NCBI GenBank assembly: GCA_009103225.1
Contig: RHPI01002402.1
Location: 300,064 to 364,063, forward strand
DNA: 64,000 nucleotides
Direction: 5' to 3'
Source: Chlorokybus atmophyticus
Lineage: Eukaryota > Streptophyta > Chlorokybophyceae > Chlorokybales > Chlorokybaceae
This document shows, piece by piece, positions 1 through 12,009 of the stretch. The position numbers were made by a program, and so were the translations under genes. Each line of letters begins with the position of its first letter. The first letter of the stretch is position 1. The notes beneath the pieces are model-generated. The model was not told where the DNA came from. It did not search any database and saw only the letters and a list, made by a program, of their open reading frames with translations.

Positions 1-2
1 GG

Positions 3-278
3 CCCCACCTGGTGATCCTCAACAAGGTGGATCTCCTGGAGGAGGACACAGACAGGGTGGACACTATTGCCGATGCGATCAGCAAGCTCGCGTACAGGAC
101 GAGTGTGGAGTCTAGCGCAACAGGTGAAGCGGAAACCACTCCCGCTGCCATCCGAGCCATCAGCGCCAAGCAAGGCGAGGGCGTAAGCGAGTTGGTACAG
201 GACGTGCGCGCTGTCTTGCATGCGGATGACAAGGAGCGGCGAAAACGCAGCAGGGGTGCAGATTCGCGCAGAAGATAG
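3..278 (+). CDS. C-terminal end of a translation-factor-class (Obg/Era-like) GTPase, 5' partial
   Basis: The reading frame enters from the left edge and ends at TAG 276-278, giving about 91 visible residues. It starts within the G4 motif region: PHLVILNKVDLL contains NKVD, the guanine-specificity motif of P-loop GTPases. About 38 residues later comes AISAKQGEGVSEL, which fits the G5 SAK motif followed by the usual G-x-G-hydrophobic-x-x-L helix. The tail is very basic (KERRKRSRG) and the protein stops soon after. G1 to G3 are outside the window, so the subfamily (Obg, Era, EngA or another) cannot be fixed. Such proteins usually assist ribosome assembly, often in organelles of algae and plants; that role is inferred from the family only. 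Confidence 0.7.
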   Translation, partial: PHLVILNKVDLLEEDTDRVDTIADAISKLAYRTSVESSATGEAETTPAAIRAISAKQGEGVSELVQDVRAVLHADDKERRKRSRGADSRRR

Positions 279-1326
279 CCGCTAGCAACACGCCTCACAG
301 ATTGTGTGCGCACACCATGCATATCAAGCACAGCAGATGAGCGTCACGGCATGCTTGCTCTCCTTGCCCACACTGTCAAATAAGCACAACAACTGAACTC
401 CTTGTTGGTGCTGTTATGGCCTGACCTTCACGTTGTGGGACACTCATACTGATCAGATTTACGCACATTAAGACCTGTAGAGTGCAACAACTTACCACCT
501 GTGACACCAGACAATGTATCCCACACCGCAGCGCAAGCAGGTAGCCAGTTGGTTTGCACAGACGTGTGATACTCAAGAAGTAGTGACACCCAAGAAGTAG
601 TGACACCTGATTGCCAACCAGTGTGGTACAGCTTAGGATGCAGTATTACTCAGCTGGTCACAGGAGAAGCGGCCTGCAGCCTTGATGAATAATAACAATG
701 TGAAAGAAGCAAGCTGCACGAGCCTGAGCCTTGGGTATGGCAAAGCGATACAAACCGTCAAGCTATCTTTTGCATAACGTGTTAGCTGCCCAGCTAGAAA
801 ACTGAGCACATCTAAACCATCCATGCACGGAAGCTTGCCAAAACTACGTTAAGGCCACACGAGTGTTGCATTCATCTTTATTCACGCGCTTCCCCCAACT
901 GCCTATTGACCCAATCAAAGTATCGTAACAACACAGCATCCCCCCACCCCCAATGTTGCTGTGTCAGTGGTCATGTGGCTTCTTGTCAGCTGCATCCGTC
1001 CCTTGCCGGCCGTGTTCTATATGCTTGGGCTGCTCCGCGTCCTTCATCCTACACATAATCATGCGCGTTGGCAAGCATCACAATTCAAACAGTTGTGCAA
1101 GGATCGTGAGCTTGAACAAGTTACCAAGCTGACACATGCTGCCAATGCCAGCTCTACACATCTCAAGCCATAACAGACAGAGACACTGCATTCAACCATC
1201 AGCAAAGGTAGTCACCTCCACAAACTAAAACACATAAGTTACTAAGATACGTGGTTCAAAGGAACAAAACAACATGCAAAGCATACCCAAACTAGCATGC
1301 ATGCAATGCTGTATGATGTGCGGTAC
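279..1326. other. no supportable gene (3' flank of the GTPase gene and unresolved 3' part of the next gene)
   Basis: Short open frames on both strands lack protein-like composition. The downstream exons of the minus-strand membrane-protein gene at 1327-1484 must lie here, because that exon ends on a splice donor, but I could not choose them with confidence. Confidence 0.5.
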
Positions 1327-1484
1327 CTGCGTGCTGCTGCGGACGCTTCCTCCTCTTCAAGCCAGCCCCGTATCGACCTGACGTTACGCCTGAGCATGCC
1401 GGCGGACTGGCGTATGTCTGTGCGCAGCAGCATCACGGCGGCGCCAACCACTGCCGCCGTCACGATGAAGTTGGTCCAGGCCAT
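1327..1484 (-). CDS. first coding exon of a small single-pass membrane protein
   Basis: The ATG at 1484-1482 opens MAWTNFIVTAAVVGAAVMLL, a strong hydrophobic helix directly after the start. A basic, charged segment follows (LRRNVRSIRGWLEEEEASAA). The exon ends at AG|GTACCG (last base 1327) in phase 2, so at least one more exon follows toward lower coordinates. A tail-out single-pass protein of an organelle or ER membrane is plausible; I do not recognise the family. An upstream hydrophobic stretch (WWELAFIVVLVAIAML, about 1575-1620 on the minus strand) is in another frame and could be an additional exon. The gene diverges from SF3A2 across a region that carries a telo-box. Confidence 0.5.
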
Positions 1485-2749
1485 ACCCCGGAAGGAGCAG
1501 CAAGCCACCCACACCGCACCACCCGCCGACGCTGCCGCAAGACCCACACAAGCCAGAGCCTTCTAACGCCCAAGCATGGCGATGGCGACGAGGACCACGA
1601 TGAACGCCAATTCCCACCAGCGACGCCCGCCCTGGCCTGGCCTGGTCCGGCCTGGCCGGGCTCCCTGCCTTCGGCCAAGCAGCGGTATACCCGATGCTTG
1701 GAGTATACCGAGCAGCGGCGTACGCGGAGTTGCCAACTAGGGTTTTGGGCGGCGGCGGAGACCAGAGCGCAGAGTAGTTTTTAGCGGCGGCGGTTAGCGG
1801 CGGCGGTGGCGGCCGACGAGAAGGAGGAAGAGGATTATCAACAGGAGGAAACAGTGCCTACAGAGTTAGTCATAACGCTCTAGGCGATCCTGTCCTGCAT
1901 GCAAACTGTCCACTTTCTACTGTTGACGTAGGCCTTGCGCTGGTTGCTTCGGTGCTGGTTGGCTAGCAGCGAACTACGTTTTACGGTAAAGTTGGCTGCG
2001 GCAGGCCTTGCCCGACATTCTCAACGGTGAGCCTGAGTTGGTCGAGTCGCGCTCCTTACGTCTCTACCAACACTGGTTGCCTTATTTTTTTCACCAAAGC
2101 AGCTTGGGGGTTGATGATGAAAAAACATTCAAAACAGTTATCCCTAACCGAAATCTTTGTGTGGACGTAATGCATCTGACCCCAAGCTGCTCTGGTCATG
2201 ATTCTATGTGTGCATGCATCGTCAATGTACGGACGTGTGCATTGCACTTAGGCGGCCTCTGATGATCTTTATCTAACGACAAGCATATATCTGAGTGGCG
2301 CTTGCCACATGGCGAGTTTAGCTTTTCTGAGGCCTGCCTTTTGGTTAACCATCGCTGTGTCATCTTTTGCTCGCAGTGGTCGTGCAGCTTCAATGTACTC
2401 ACACTGTTTTTTGGCTTTCAGGCTCTGGAGCTCACGTAGCAGTGCAGGTTATCACTGCCGTGCCACAGTTGCTAAGCTTACAAGCCTGCTGCTTGACTCG
2501 CACTAGCCATTGGTCTCAGCACAGGTGCGTACTTGATGCATGTAGACTTGTATGCACTACCGCAGACCACAGTTGGCTGCAGCTTCTGTGGTATATGGGC
2601 CTGATTCCTGACACTTGCTCGCATGTTGCACCTACTCACTGCTTGCATGCTTTTGGCCGTGTGCCAGTTTTGCCTGAGTGTTGTCCCTAACTTTTGTTGC
2701 TCCTGGCAGGTGCGCGGCTGTTAGCTAGTTAAGTAGTGAGTTCTACACA
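1485..2749. promoter_or_regulatory. divergent intergenic region with telo-box, probable SF3A2 promoter and 5' leader
   Basis: A plant-type telo-box (TAGGGTTTT, 1738-1746) sits next to GGCGGCGG-rich sequence at 1748-1812, a typical 5'-leader composition. The rest up to the SF3A2 ATG has no protein-like frame and probably holds untranslated leader or a leader intron. Confidence 0.4.
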
Positions 2750-3586
2750 ATGGATCGAGATTGGGGTGCGAAAACGGGAGGTGGTGGGCATGCGAGTGCA
2801 CAGAATGAAGCCATTGACAGACGAGAGCGGTTGCGTCGCCTGGCACTTGAGACCATCGACCTGGCAAAGGACCCTTACTTCATGCGCAACCATCTTGGGA
2901 GCTACGAGTGCAAGCTCTGTCTCACACTGCACAACAACGAGGGCAACTACCTCGCGCACACGCAGGGCAAGCGGCATCAGACAAACCTGGCCAAGCGAGC
3001 CGCGCGCGAGGCCAAAGATGCGCCCGCCCAGCCACAACCCAACAAGGTGAAGGTCAACCCCACACGCAAGATGGTCAAGATTGGCAGACCTGGGTACCGC
3101 GTGACCAAGCAATACGACGCCGAGACCCAGCAGAGGTCTCTTCTCTTCCAGGTCGAGTACCCTGAGATCGAGGAGGGCAGCACGCCTCGCCATCGTTTCA
3201 TGTCGGCCTACGAGCAGCGGGTCGAGTCTTGGGACAAGAAATTTCAGTACCTCCTGTTTGCGGCCGAACCCTATGAGACCATCTCCTTCAAGGTCCCTAA
3301 CCAGGAGATTACCAAAACCAAGGACCAGTTCTTCACGCACTGGGAGCCCGACCGTAAGACCTTTACGCTGCAGATGTCGTTCAAGCCAAAGACCCAGCTG
3401 CCCCCACCCCCAAGCAATCCCCCGCCGCTACCGTCTGCAGCACCACCCCCGCCTCCTCTGCCAGCTTCCGCGCGACCTCCACCCCCGCCGCCACCTGGGT
3501 TCAGGCCTCCGGGCATGCCGCCCATGTCATTGCAGCCTAACCCAGGATTCCAGTTGCCGCCCCCTCCACCGCCACCGCAGCGGTGA
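2750..3586 (+). CDS. SF3A2: splicing factor 3A subunit 2 (SF3A2 / SAP62 / Prp11)
   Basis: This is an intronless 278-codon frame, ATG at 2750 and TGA at 3584-3586. The N-terminus has the family layout: an acidic/basic lead, RRERLRRLALETIDLAKDP, then a matrin-type C2H2 zinc finger with C54-x2-C57-x12-H70-x5-H76 (YECKLCLTLHNNEGNYLAH). The middle contains the conserved PRP11 core (GRPGYRVTKQYD; HRFMSAYEQRVESWDKKFQY; PNQEITKTKDQFFTHWEPD). The last 65 residues are proline-rich (repeated PPPPP with Gly/Met), like metazoan and plant SF3A2 tails. In the SF3A complex with SF3A1 and SF3A3 it joins the U2 snRNP and helps stabilise U2 at the branch site, in the nucleus. A TGTAA motif, the usual chlorophyte polyadenylation signal, lies at 3702-3706, about 115 bp downstream. 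The lack of introns is unusual here, since its neighbours are intron-rich. Confidence 0.96.
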   Translation: MDRDWGAKTGGGGHASAQNEAIDRRERLRRLALETIDLAKDPYFMRNHLGSYECKLCLTLHNNEGNYLAHTQGKRHQTNLAKRAAREAKDAPAQPQPNKVKVNPTRKMVKIGRPGYRVTKQYDAETQQRSLLFQVEYPEIEEGSTPRHRFMSAYEQRVESWDKKFQYLLFAAEPYETISFKVPNQEITKTKDQFFTHWEPDRKTFTLQMSFKPKTQLPPPPSNPPPLPSAAPPPPPLPASARPPPPPPPGFRPPGMPPMSLQPNPGFQLPPPPPPPQR

Positions 3587-4173
3587 TAATGGAGGCTTGC
3601 AAGAGCTAGGGGAGTCTGTGCTGAACTGTATATACTGAGTAACTTATGTATGTACCATATAGTATTGAATTATGTTGTTTGTACAGTTAGGCACGCTTGA
3701 TTGTAACTAACATTGCTCAAGCGCTAATGCTGCTCTGTGCGATGCTGTCATGATATTGCATGCACACAGCAACGCTGCGACAGCATGCATGGAGTTCGTG
3801 GCATGCCATGTGATGCATGTTGCGCGCTGTTGCGCATGACCCTAATCGTCACTGCCAGTGGCAAAGTAGACGACATGCAAGGAGGTGGCGAGAGTTTGGG
3901 CCAAGGGGCGATAGGGAGGGAGGGGGGAGTCCATGTCCGCATGTTGCTGCTGTTGTGGTCGCCGCTGCACAAGGCGCAGGTGACTGCCATTGCCATGCAT
4001 GTTTGATAGGCCGTTGCATTGGGAGGCTAGGCACTGCTGGCAAATGCGTGTTGTTGCTGACTTAGGCTGCTGCCTGGTGCTGGTTGTCGTGTGTAGTTAG
4101 GTATGGTCGGCCTACTGACTCATGCACGTGATGATAATGTGAGGTAGAGAGTTATATGGTAGGCCGGCAATAC

Positions 4174-4327
4174 GGGTTAGGTCAAGTGGTGGTTGATGGA
4201 TAGCAGGCACATGCCTCAACCCGGTGGTCACATTGGTGAGTAGTTGTTGTGTTTGTATCAATGCATGTGCACGTAGGTTTGCATGTACCAATTGCCTCTT
4301 GCATCTTTTGTACACACCTATTGGTGA
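4174..4327. repeat. duplicated intergenic segment, copy 1
   Basis: Starts GGGTTAGGTCAAGTGGTGGT and runs through GTGAGTAGTTGTTGTGTTTG, GTGCACGTAGGT and ATTGCCTCTTGCATC. The same blocks recur in the same order about 789 bp to the right, with many point differences. Confidence 0.75.
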
Positions 4328-4962
4328 TCCGCGGGCCGTGCCATGCCAGATGCAAGCTAGGTTAGCACACGCTGTTACAGGTGTGCGCCTAGCTACCCTA
4401 TGTTACGGCATATGGCTGCATGTTTTGTATGGCGCTATTGGTGTGCCATGTGCAGATGACAACAGTGTGCATGGGGTATACATCATAGTCATCTCAAGTT
4501 ACACACATGCTCAGTGCACAAACGACACAGAATACAAGAATAAGCCAGCATAAACAAGCAAACGCAATGATCACACTCGGGGCCTTCTTCCTCACCCAAT
4601 CTATACCACACCAAGTGCCCTATGTGCTATGCAAGTGTCGTGCATCAAAAGGCAGCAGCAGCCACCAACGGCATACTAGTAACCAACCTGAGTCACAGGC
4701 ATAGTTGTGGATGCATGCTGTGATAAATGGTAGTTGGTGCTTGATCAGGGGCACCGTGTGTGAATGTAGACTGGTAGATGACTAGTAGTAGTGCCCGCCC
4801 TGTTGGCCATGCATGGCAGTGCTCCTCAACCAATTGTGACTACATGGGGAGCAGAGGCATCTGCCCATGTAAAGCAAGAAGCACGCACAGCGACGACGTG
4901 TCTGCACGCAGAGAGATAGCAGTGACTGCCATTGCCATGCATGTCTGACAGGGGGGCAATAG

Positions 4963-5145
4963 GGGTTAGGTCTAGTGGTAGTTGATAGATAGCAAGCACA
5001 TGCCTCAGCCCGGTGGTCAAGTTGGTGAGTAGTTGTTGTGTTTGTAGTGCACTGCAAGTGCACGTAGGTGCACATAAGGGGTGTGCCGCTGTGCATGTGT
5101 ACTCATTGCCTCTTGCATCTGTTGTACAGGACCATTGGCAACGTA
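4963..5145. repeat. duplicated intergenic segment, copy 2
   Basis: Contains the same ordered blocks as the copy at 4174. It is longer because of an insertion (about 5066-5100) between GTGCACGTAGGT and ATTGCCTCTTGCATC. Just upstream, CTGCCATTGCCATGCATGT (about 4926-4944) also matches 3984-4002, so the duplication may begin earlier. Confidence 0.7.
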
Positions 5146-7437
5146 TTTATACAACAATGTACATCAATACACATGGGTGCACAGCGTGTCTTGTTCACTA
5201 CTGTGCATGCGTGTGTAAGTTATATGTGTCTGTGCGGAGCTAAGCATCCACAAAGCCACTTGGAGGTTCAGTGTGTACATCTACTTTCGATATGCTTGGT
5301 CTCGGCGTGCAACAAACAACACTGTACACCCAGGTTGTGGCAGCCGCGATTGACAGCTGAGAAGCTTCCTTCAGCTACCAAGCCATCTGCCGCATTCATG
5401 CCTGTACAGTGGTCACTAAGCAACAAACCAAACTTCCAAAAGGCACGCACTTGTACACGCACCCAGGCACACACGCAAGCACGCACTCCTGTAGCTCTTC
5501 GGGGCTCCTCCTCCACTTTTACCTCCTCCTCCTCTTCCTCTTCCTCCTCCTCATTGTCCTCCTCGTCGCTGTGGTGGAAGGGGTGTACTGGTGTGTCACT
5601 CGCAGGGTGAGAGACGCAATGTGTGTGTGCGTGCGTGCTTGTATGTGGTCGTCAACAACTGACTGTTGCGCATGTATGCATTGGATGCGCAGAGACGAAC
5701 ACACAAGCTGAAACGACTCTGTCGGTTGGAGCCAAAGGGGCCGCTCCTCCAAGCCCTACCTACATCGTCGACAACAACAACAACAACAGCACGTCGTGCA
5801 ACCTGTGGGATACATGTGAGCGCGGTGGTGGTGCCGATGTTGCAACTACCTGCGCATCTGCCGCAATGAGAGAAAGTGTCACACGTCATCTCTCTCTCGC
5901 TTTGAGCAACAATGATGCAGGTATCACTCCACCGTGTGTGTGCGCGTGTACGTGTACACGCGTGTATATCTGCCAGTGGTGCGAACCCAACAATTGGCAC
6001 ACGTGTGAGGAACTCGTTGTGAGGCTTGCTCTGCTGCGTGCCGCAGGTCGGGTCATTCATTTGATTGAGATGTAACTCTCTTGGAGCTTCATGGTGGTCA
6101 ACTGCCTGTGAGCTGATGACGCCTGTACAAGCAGGACCATTATATACATCAACACTGCTTGTATGGGTAATGCCTTTGACAGGCTCACAGCATGGACAGC
6201 TTGCTGGGTACCTGACCTAAGCACTGTGACTTTCAGTCTGTAAGCATACAGCATGAATCTGTGTGCCAGTGGTGATCATAAACACCACCAGCATGAGGCA
6301 AAGGGTGCCAATGTTGTGCGCAAGCTCCGCTGCACATCCCTTAACCTCACACCTATCGTGTGGTATGAGTATGCCATTCGCTACCGCTCTCTGTGCGGGA
6401 AGAGAAAAGGAAACAGAAAGCATAGCTTGGAAGATACCTACCACAGCAACAGCAAATTACTGGCAAACAGAGTCAAGGCATGCAGTGCGATCATCACAGA
6501 GAGACGACGCCACGATAGTCGTCTTGACGCGCAAAGTGCGCTGCACATGTACAGCTCTTGTGATGCATTCTCATAAGGACGTGTGACACCATGAACTGTG
6601 TGCACAATACCTGGGTGTGAACTTTATGTCCTGTGCCAGTGTCAAGCGAGGGATTGCTTGGTCACTAAGCATACATTGATGTGTGAGTTATTTGCCACCG
6701 GATGTTAGATAAAGAAGAAAAATTGCGACCACACGACATGACGAACTTGAGACCGTGCACGTGCATTGGCTGTGAGCAAGGAGGAACTGTACGCTGGCAT
6801 GGCATATGTGTCATCAAGCCTATCATGGGATAGCTTTTGCAAGGACAGCACTGGGTCCATGTCATGTCTGCGTGATTTAGAAAACGGTACACTGGACCAA
6901 AGAAAACACAGCCAAAAAGACAACAAAGCCATTGGTTGCAACGACTGTTCGTCAAGTTCAATGGCCCGCGGAACGCACAACAAAACTTGTCTCACATACT
7001 GTGTCCAGATGCTAGACATATAAAGCAACTACAATCACAGAGTCTGGTCACTCAAGGGCCGAAATGCAAACAAGCTGCCACAGCAGCGATGACAAGGTTT
7101 GATATTACTATGTTTATATTATGGACCAGCGTGGTCTGTTGACTGAGTTCGGCATTGTGTCTGAGACCCCCTGCTACAAGAATAAACAAACAGAATATGG
7201 ATATGCATTGCGTATAGGCACTCTCAGATGCGTGCCAACACCTTGACATGTCGGAGCCACGTCGCACAAAACGGTACAACACAACCACACTGTCACCTGA
7301 CCGCTACCAACACTATACACGCGCACAACACAGCCAGATGCATGTCAGACTCACTACACTCTACACAACACAACCCGACAGTCGGGAGTGTGTCGTCCAA
7401 TGGCTGAGCCCACAATTAGCCTGGTCTTCATTCTCAC

Positions 7438-9569
7438 CAGGGCTGCTGCTTGGCACAAAGATGTCTGCATAGGGTCCAATGGGGAGCCCTGTGCACAGAT
7501 TGGTGATGTTGAAGCCGGGGCCGTACTCTGCACCCGAGGCCTCGAGCTGAACCGCCTCGGAGGCCGGAACCGGGAGGATGATGTTCACATTCAGCAGGTT
7601 TGCCTTACCGGCCTGAGATGCAGAGACGAAGTGTGGGTTGGAGGAATGAGCAGTGTATATGGTGGGTTTAAGAGTTGTATGCAACCAGTGGCTTACTTGG
7701 CTCAGGGTTCTGACTGTGACGCGGTTGCCGGGGTAGCCTGCAAAGCCGTTGGCCTGGTCAGCAAAGCCGATGGTTGTTGTTGATCTTGCCGTTTATGCCA
7801 TCGGGGAAGAATTGGCCGCTGGTACCGTTGGCCGATCCCAAGATCAAGATGTTGAGAACCTATGACGCATTGTGTTTTAGGCGTGCATGTGTGTGTGCGC
7901 GCGCGCACACACGTGTGTGGCTCTTTGTCTCAAACGAACTTGTACTCTCTTCAAACATGCACGCGCGCACATGACAAGTACCTGCTTGGGCGTGCGGCTG
8001 AGGGTGAGACCGCGGATGTCGGTGGGCACGTTGTTGATCTTCAGGGTGGGGACTGCAATGAAGTTGGTGTTGAAATTGTACAGTCCCTGGTCGACATTGA
8101 TGGGCCCGTCGAGGGGAGTTGCGGAGGTTGGACGCCGCCTGCACCACCTCACACACACGCAGGCCGTACGCTTCGATGGTGTAGTTTCGCCGCTCCCACA
8201 GCAGCTGCCTGTCCACAGCTGATTGGTAGCTCGCAGAACCCGCCAGCCCCGACACCGCATCCGCCAGGCCCGGGTTGCTCATCAGCAAAATGCATCCCTT
8301 GGACCCAAAGTAAGTCTCAACAAAAGTCATCACCGCACAGTAGCAGAAAGGAGGGGCACACACACACCCACAAGCGCACCAACACACATATATCCACAGG
8401 GACATGTAGGCGGGTGTGCTTTACCTTGTCTCCAGTGGCGCCAATCTCTGCAATGCACACGCAGCAGCAAGGCTAAGTGCGATTGTTTACAAACTTGCCG
8501 TTCGGAACTTAGAACAAACAAACACATACACACGTATACGCACAAAGCCAACAGGTTACCATCTATGAGCCATGTGCACAGCAGGAAGCGGATGTCATCT
8601 TTGTAGCAAACGAAACGGGGGCTGCTGACCTTGCCGACAGCGGCGTCGAAAAACTTGGTGAAACCGAAGTTGTTGTCAGTGACGGGGATCGGCACCAAGC
8701 GCCCATCCAGCACCTCGCGAATCATTCTGCACATGTGTGGACATACACAACATGGGTCAACTGGGTCTACTCGCCGGGTATCATCTGCACATGGGGTACA
8801 ACAACCGTCTCTGCCACGACTCACCGTACGTGGCCCTGCTCGTCCAATGCCACCTTCAGCCCACGGCTGCAGCTGGTTGCTCAGATTGGCCTTCCTGATG
8901 TTTTGGCAATCGCGCATGGAACAACAACATCAGCACAGTGGCAACTACGACTTATGCTCACAACAGTGTACACAAGTACCTGCCGCCGATGGCTTCGCCG
9001 AAACCCGTTCCGCTGAATGACAGCAGGTCGAGTGGAATGTCCTGTCCAAGTGCTGCAAATGTGTCGAAGCGCGACTACAAGCACTCCGTGTTGGCTGGAA
9101 AGTTGAGCACATCACTGTCGAAGATCGCCTGAGAGCCGGCCTTGGCAGCAATCGTAGCTGCAACGCATGCAGATTAAGAGCAGGTTGCTGGCATAACTGT
9201 ATATCAAGCAAGCCACAAAGCTAACAAGCACTGCTGGAAGCAACATCACACCTGCGCTCATGCCAAAAGTCACAGACACACAGACACAAGTATGCGCACA
9301 TACACATACACACAAGCGCCACCCAAGACAGAAACAAACAGAGACACTTGCACGCCCACGCACGCATACACCTTGCACTTCAGTTTGCTGTTGTTGGGGA
9401 CGAAGTAGGGTCCTCCTTGATCCGTCGTAGTGAGGTCGCCGAGGGGAAGAAGTCCAAACTTGGTGGGCAGCGCACCGAGACCCTGCTGACGACAACTCCC
9501 ACCGGCACCAAGCGCAAAGCTTCCGAAACAAGACATCGCTATTGCCGCGCATAGCAGCAGCGCCCACAC
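7438..9569 (-). pseudogene. damaged multi-exon gene for a secreted protein of unknown family
   Basis: A chain of minus-strand exons with good splice sites encodes protein-like sequence. 9372-9569 has a hydrophobic signal-like stretch (VWALLLCAAIAMSCFG) ending in ALGAGG. Then come 8980-9157 (FDTFAALGQDIPLDLLSF), 8825-8894, 8560-8726 (VLDGRLVPIPVTDNNFGFTK), 8425-8447 (EIGATGDK), about 7982-8315 (KGCILLMSNPGLADAVSGLA), 7697-7859 and 7438-7612 (NLLNVNIILPVPASEAVQL). Several junctions keep phase, e.g. 8980 to 8894 and 8560 to 8447. The likely frame is broken by TAG at 9075-9077, by a frame change near 8110-8130 and by another at 7781-7792. The first coding exon and the 3' end were not found. Extracellular location is inferred from the signal-like segment and Asn/Gly-rich composition. 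It could be a decaying gene copy, or a real gene carrying sequencing indels. Confidence 0.5.
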
Positions 9570-12009
9570 CTGTGGACAAAAGGAGATAGGCACAGTCAGT
9601 TAGTTCATTGCATGGTGATTGCATGTTTCTGGAACGAGTCTCACTGGTGAAGCCTGACTCGCACTTGCCTAGGCCATACTTGGGGGGGAGTGACTGCCAC
9701 TGAGTGACTGCTGCTAAGCACAGGAAAATCGTCCGAGCAATTGCTAGTTCTGAGATTGTGAATAACATGCCTGACCTTGTATACACTCCAGCCCCCCAAC
9801 CGCAGTGTGCCTAAGGACAGTTATTCCAATGTGACCGGGTGCACTCCACAGGACTCCAACCACTCCGAGGACTGTGCCGTTACCTGCACTGCTGTTACAA
9901 TCAGTGCGTATGGCTGCTGCCACTGGATGACTGGTTGAGTGAACGTGAAGCTGTCAATGTCACAAGCAAAGCAACTCGTCCGGCGTGCGTGTGTTTGATT
10001 AACACGCAGGCAACATGCAGGCAACCTGTCAGCTGCTGACGTTGCTCGTGCAAGTTGCAATTTACAGTCCTGTGGACAGCCAAGCCTCGGCCTGCTTTGC
10101 TTTGTCGTCATTGAGAAGCGTCCTTTGTGCACACAGGCTATTCGGCGAGGTGTACAAGCATGCTGGAGATTATGAAACTGCATTGACCAAGCCTCAGAAG
10201 CATGAACTCTTCCTCCTACCGTGCAGCCCCTTCTGTTTGCGAAACGTTCCAGCAACAGCATTCTGCAAATCTCAGTGCTTTGCACAAGCGCATTGGACAA
10301 GTTCGTGTCATTGACTTGCATGCTGCACCCTGCGTTCTTACCTAGCCAATGCCTGCCTTAAGAAGCTGGCAGTAGCATCAGCTGTCAGTGACAGCAGCAG
10401 CGTGCCAGCAGCTACGACGCGCAGCCTTCACCATGACGCCAAGTACCCCCTCGCCTCTGCCACCTCCAAGCTGCAGCACGATGACAATGACGACAACACT
10501 GTCGACAAGGAGGTCAAGCAGGAGGCAAGCACAACGGCGGAAGAGGCGGAAGCCACACTCTGTATTAACAAGCTAATTTACATTGTTGGTTGTTGATCTC
10601 TTGCAAACACAGCTTCACACCAACTAACCAACCACGTACATAGGCCAGTTCTGACACATTAGCATGCAGTGCATGCGCTGCTCCGCTAACATCATGCTTG
10701 TCAAGCAGACCATGCTGTAGCTGGCATACTCGTGCCGTATGTACTTGACATGCTTAAAGTGTTCCAACGTGCAGCAGCCAGTTCAAGCCTTGATTAGCTG
10801 TGTTTGAGTGTTGCTGTTACTTATGGCATGCAGGTTCATCTTACAGAGGGGAAGTGGTACTCGCGTGTCTGTTGCGCACTATGAGCTTCAGCATCAAGCT
10901 GAGCGGGTACTCGCACGCTCAGGCGCAAGTCAACCCTGTCAACGCATAGAACATCATTCAAGCACCAGAAGGTAAGAGGCTGGTTTGCAGGCTGCTTGGC
11001 AACAGTGCAACTTGAGCCTAATTGCGTATACGCTGTGGATGTAGGCAATATGCCACATGCAGTGTATGCTGCACGTTTCGTGTTACCAAAAAAAATTGCT
11101 GTGATGGCAAAAGCAAAACTCATTTCGCCATCATTAACTGGGCAGCTGTTATAACGCATGCAGGCACACAATTGCACGTGCATGTCCGCGCTTGCAAGCG
11201 TATTTGCGTACATCCGTGAGTGCATGCGTGCATGGACATAGCCCACCTTAGTAGCATGGTGGACGGTGGTTGGCTGTAATGGCGATTTATGTTCGTATTA
11301 CTTTTTTATAACAGCATGAAAGGGCATGACACTTCGAGATTAACAACTTGGCGGGCGTTACAGATGACCACTGCTTTTTAGCATGGGGACACAGCTGTCG
11401 CATACACGCGCACTATGCACCTGTACTCTGGTTGGTGACTGCAGCTACCTGCCTCACCCATCGTATCACGCACCCACATGTGCACAGCCCACTGACAACA
11501 ATGTGAAACACAACTCCTTACTCGTTATGTACTAGCATACAACATCGTCACACCAAGCTATACGTACTGTCATCCCTGCCTATCACTGCACAAGCATACT
11601 CACACGCATGCCAGCGGCATGCAAGCCTTACTACTGCAGCAGACAGGGTCGCGAAAACTTGGCACCTAGTAGGTTGATGGACCAAGGAACAAGCGACCAC
11701 TGATTGGCAACACCTGCATTCCTACGCTGGTGATCAAAACGTTTGCAGTACTCCCAAGCTTATTCACAAGGGCATATTCGGTCGCAGTATGTTCTGCCGA
11801 TGCACTTGAAGAGACATCCGCAATACGCAGTGATTGCTGCTTACAGGCAACATATTCCTTGGTTGGTCTCCACATGATGGATAAAGCGTTGCGAATTGGA
11901 GGTGACAGATGCTGCTGGGTATAAAGGCAGAGCCTACAATTAAACTAGCAAACCAATACTTTGACAAACAGACTGATCTAGTCTCAAGCTACAACCCTAC
12001 CTAGGTGCA
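9570..12009. other. no supportable gene
   Basis: The frame at 10836-10940 (minus) ends in a plausible C-terminal exon (VDLRLSVRVPAQLDAEAHS) preceded by an AG, and 10400-10590 (plus) has an acidic stretch. Neither could be joined to other exons. The 5' exon of the damaged secreted-protein gene is probably in 9600-10300. Confidence 0.4.

Larger units (their letters stand above)
3587..7430. other. long stretch without a supportable gene
   Basis: Open frames here are short, overlap on both strands and are dominated by Cys/His/Thr runs from GTGCATGC-like sequence. A TCC-rich tract at 5519-5560 makes false Arg- or Ser-rich frames. The 150-codon plus-strand frame at 5623-6075 has no recognisable domain and no splice support. 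The one clear structure is a duplicated segment at about 4174-4327 and 4963-5145. Confidence 0.45.

Noticed and set aside
5519-5752. Arg-rich frame on the minus strand
   Set aside because: Produced by a TCC/CTC simple-sequence tract; no splice or domain support.
9075-9077. Reassigned TAG codon (as in some ulvophyte algae) to explain the in-frame stop
   Set aside because: The J-domain gene ends naturally at TAG and the DGAT2-like gene at TAA, so the standard code fits.
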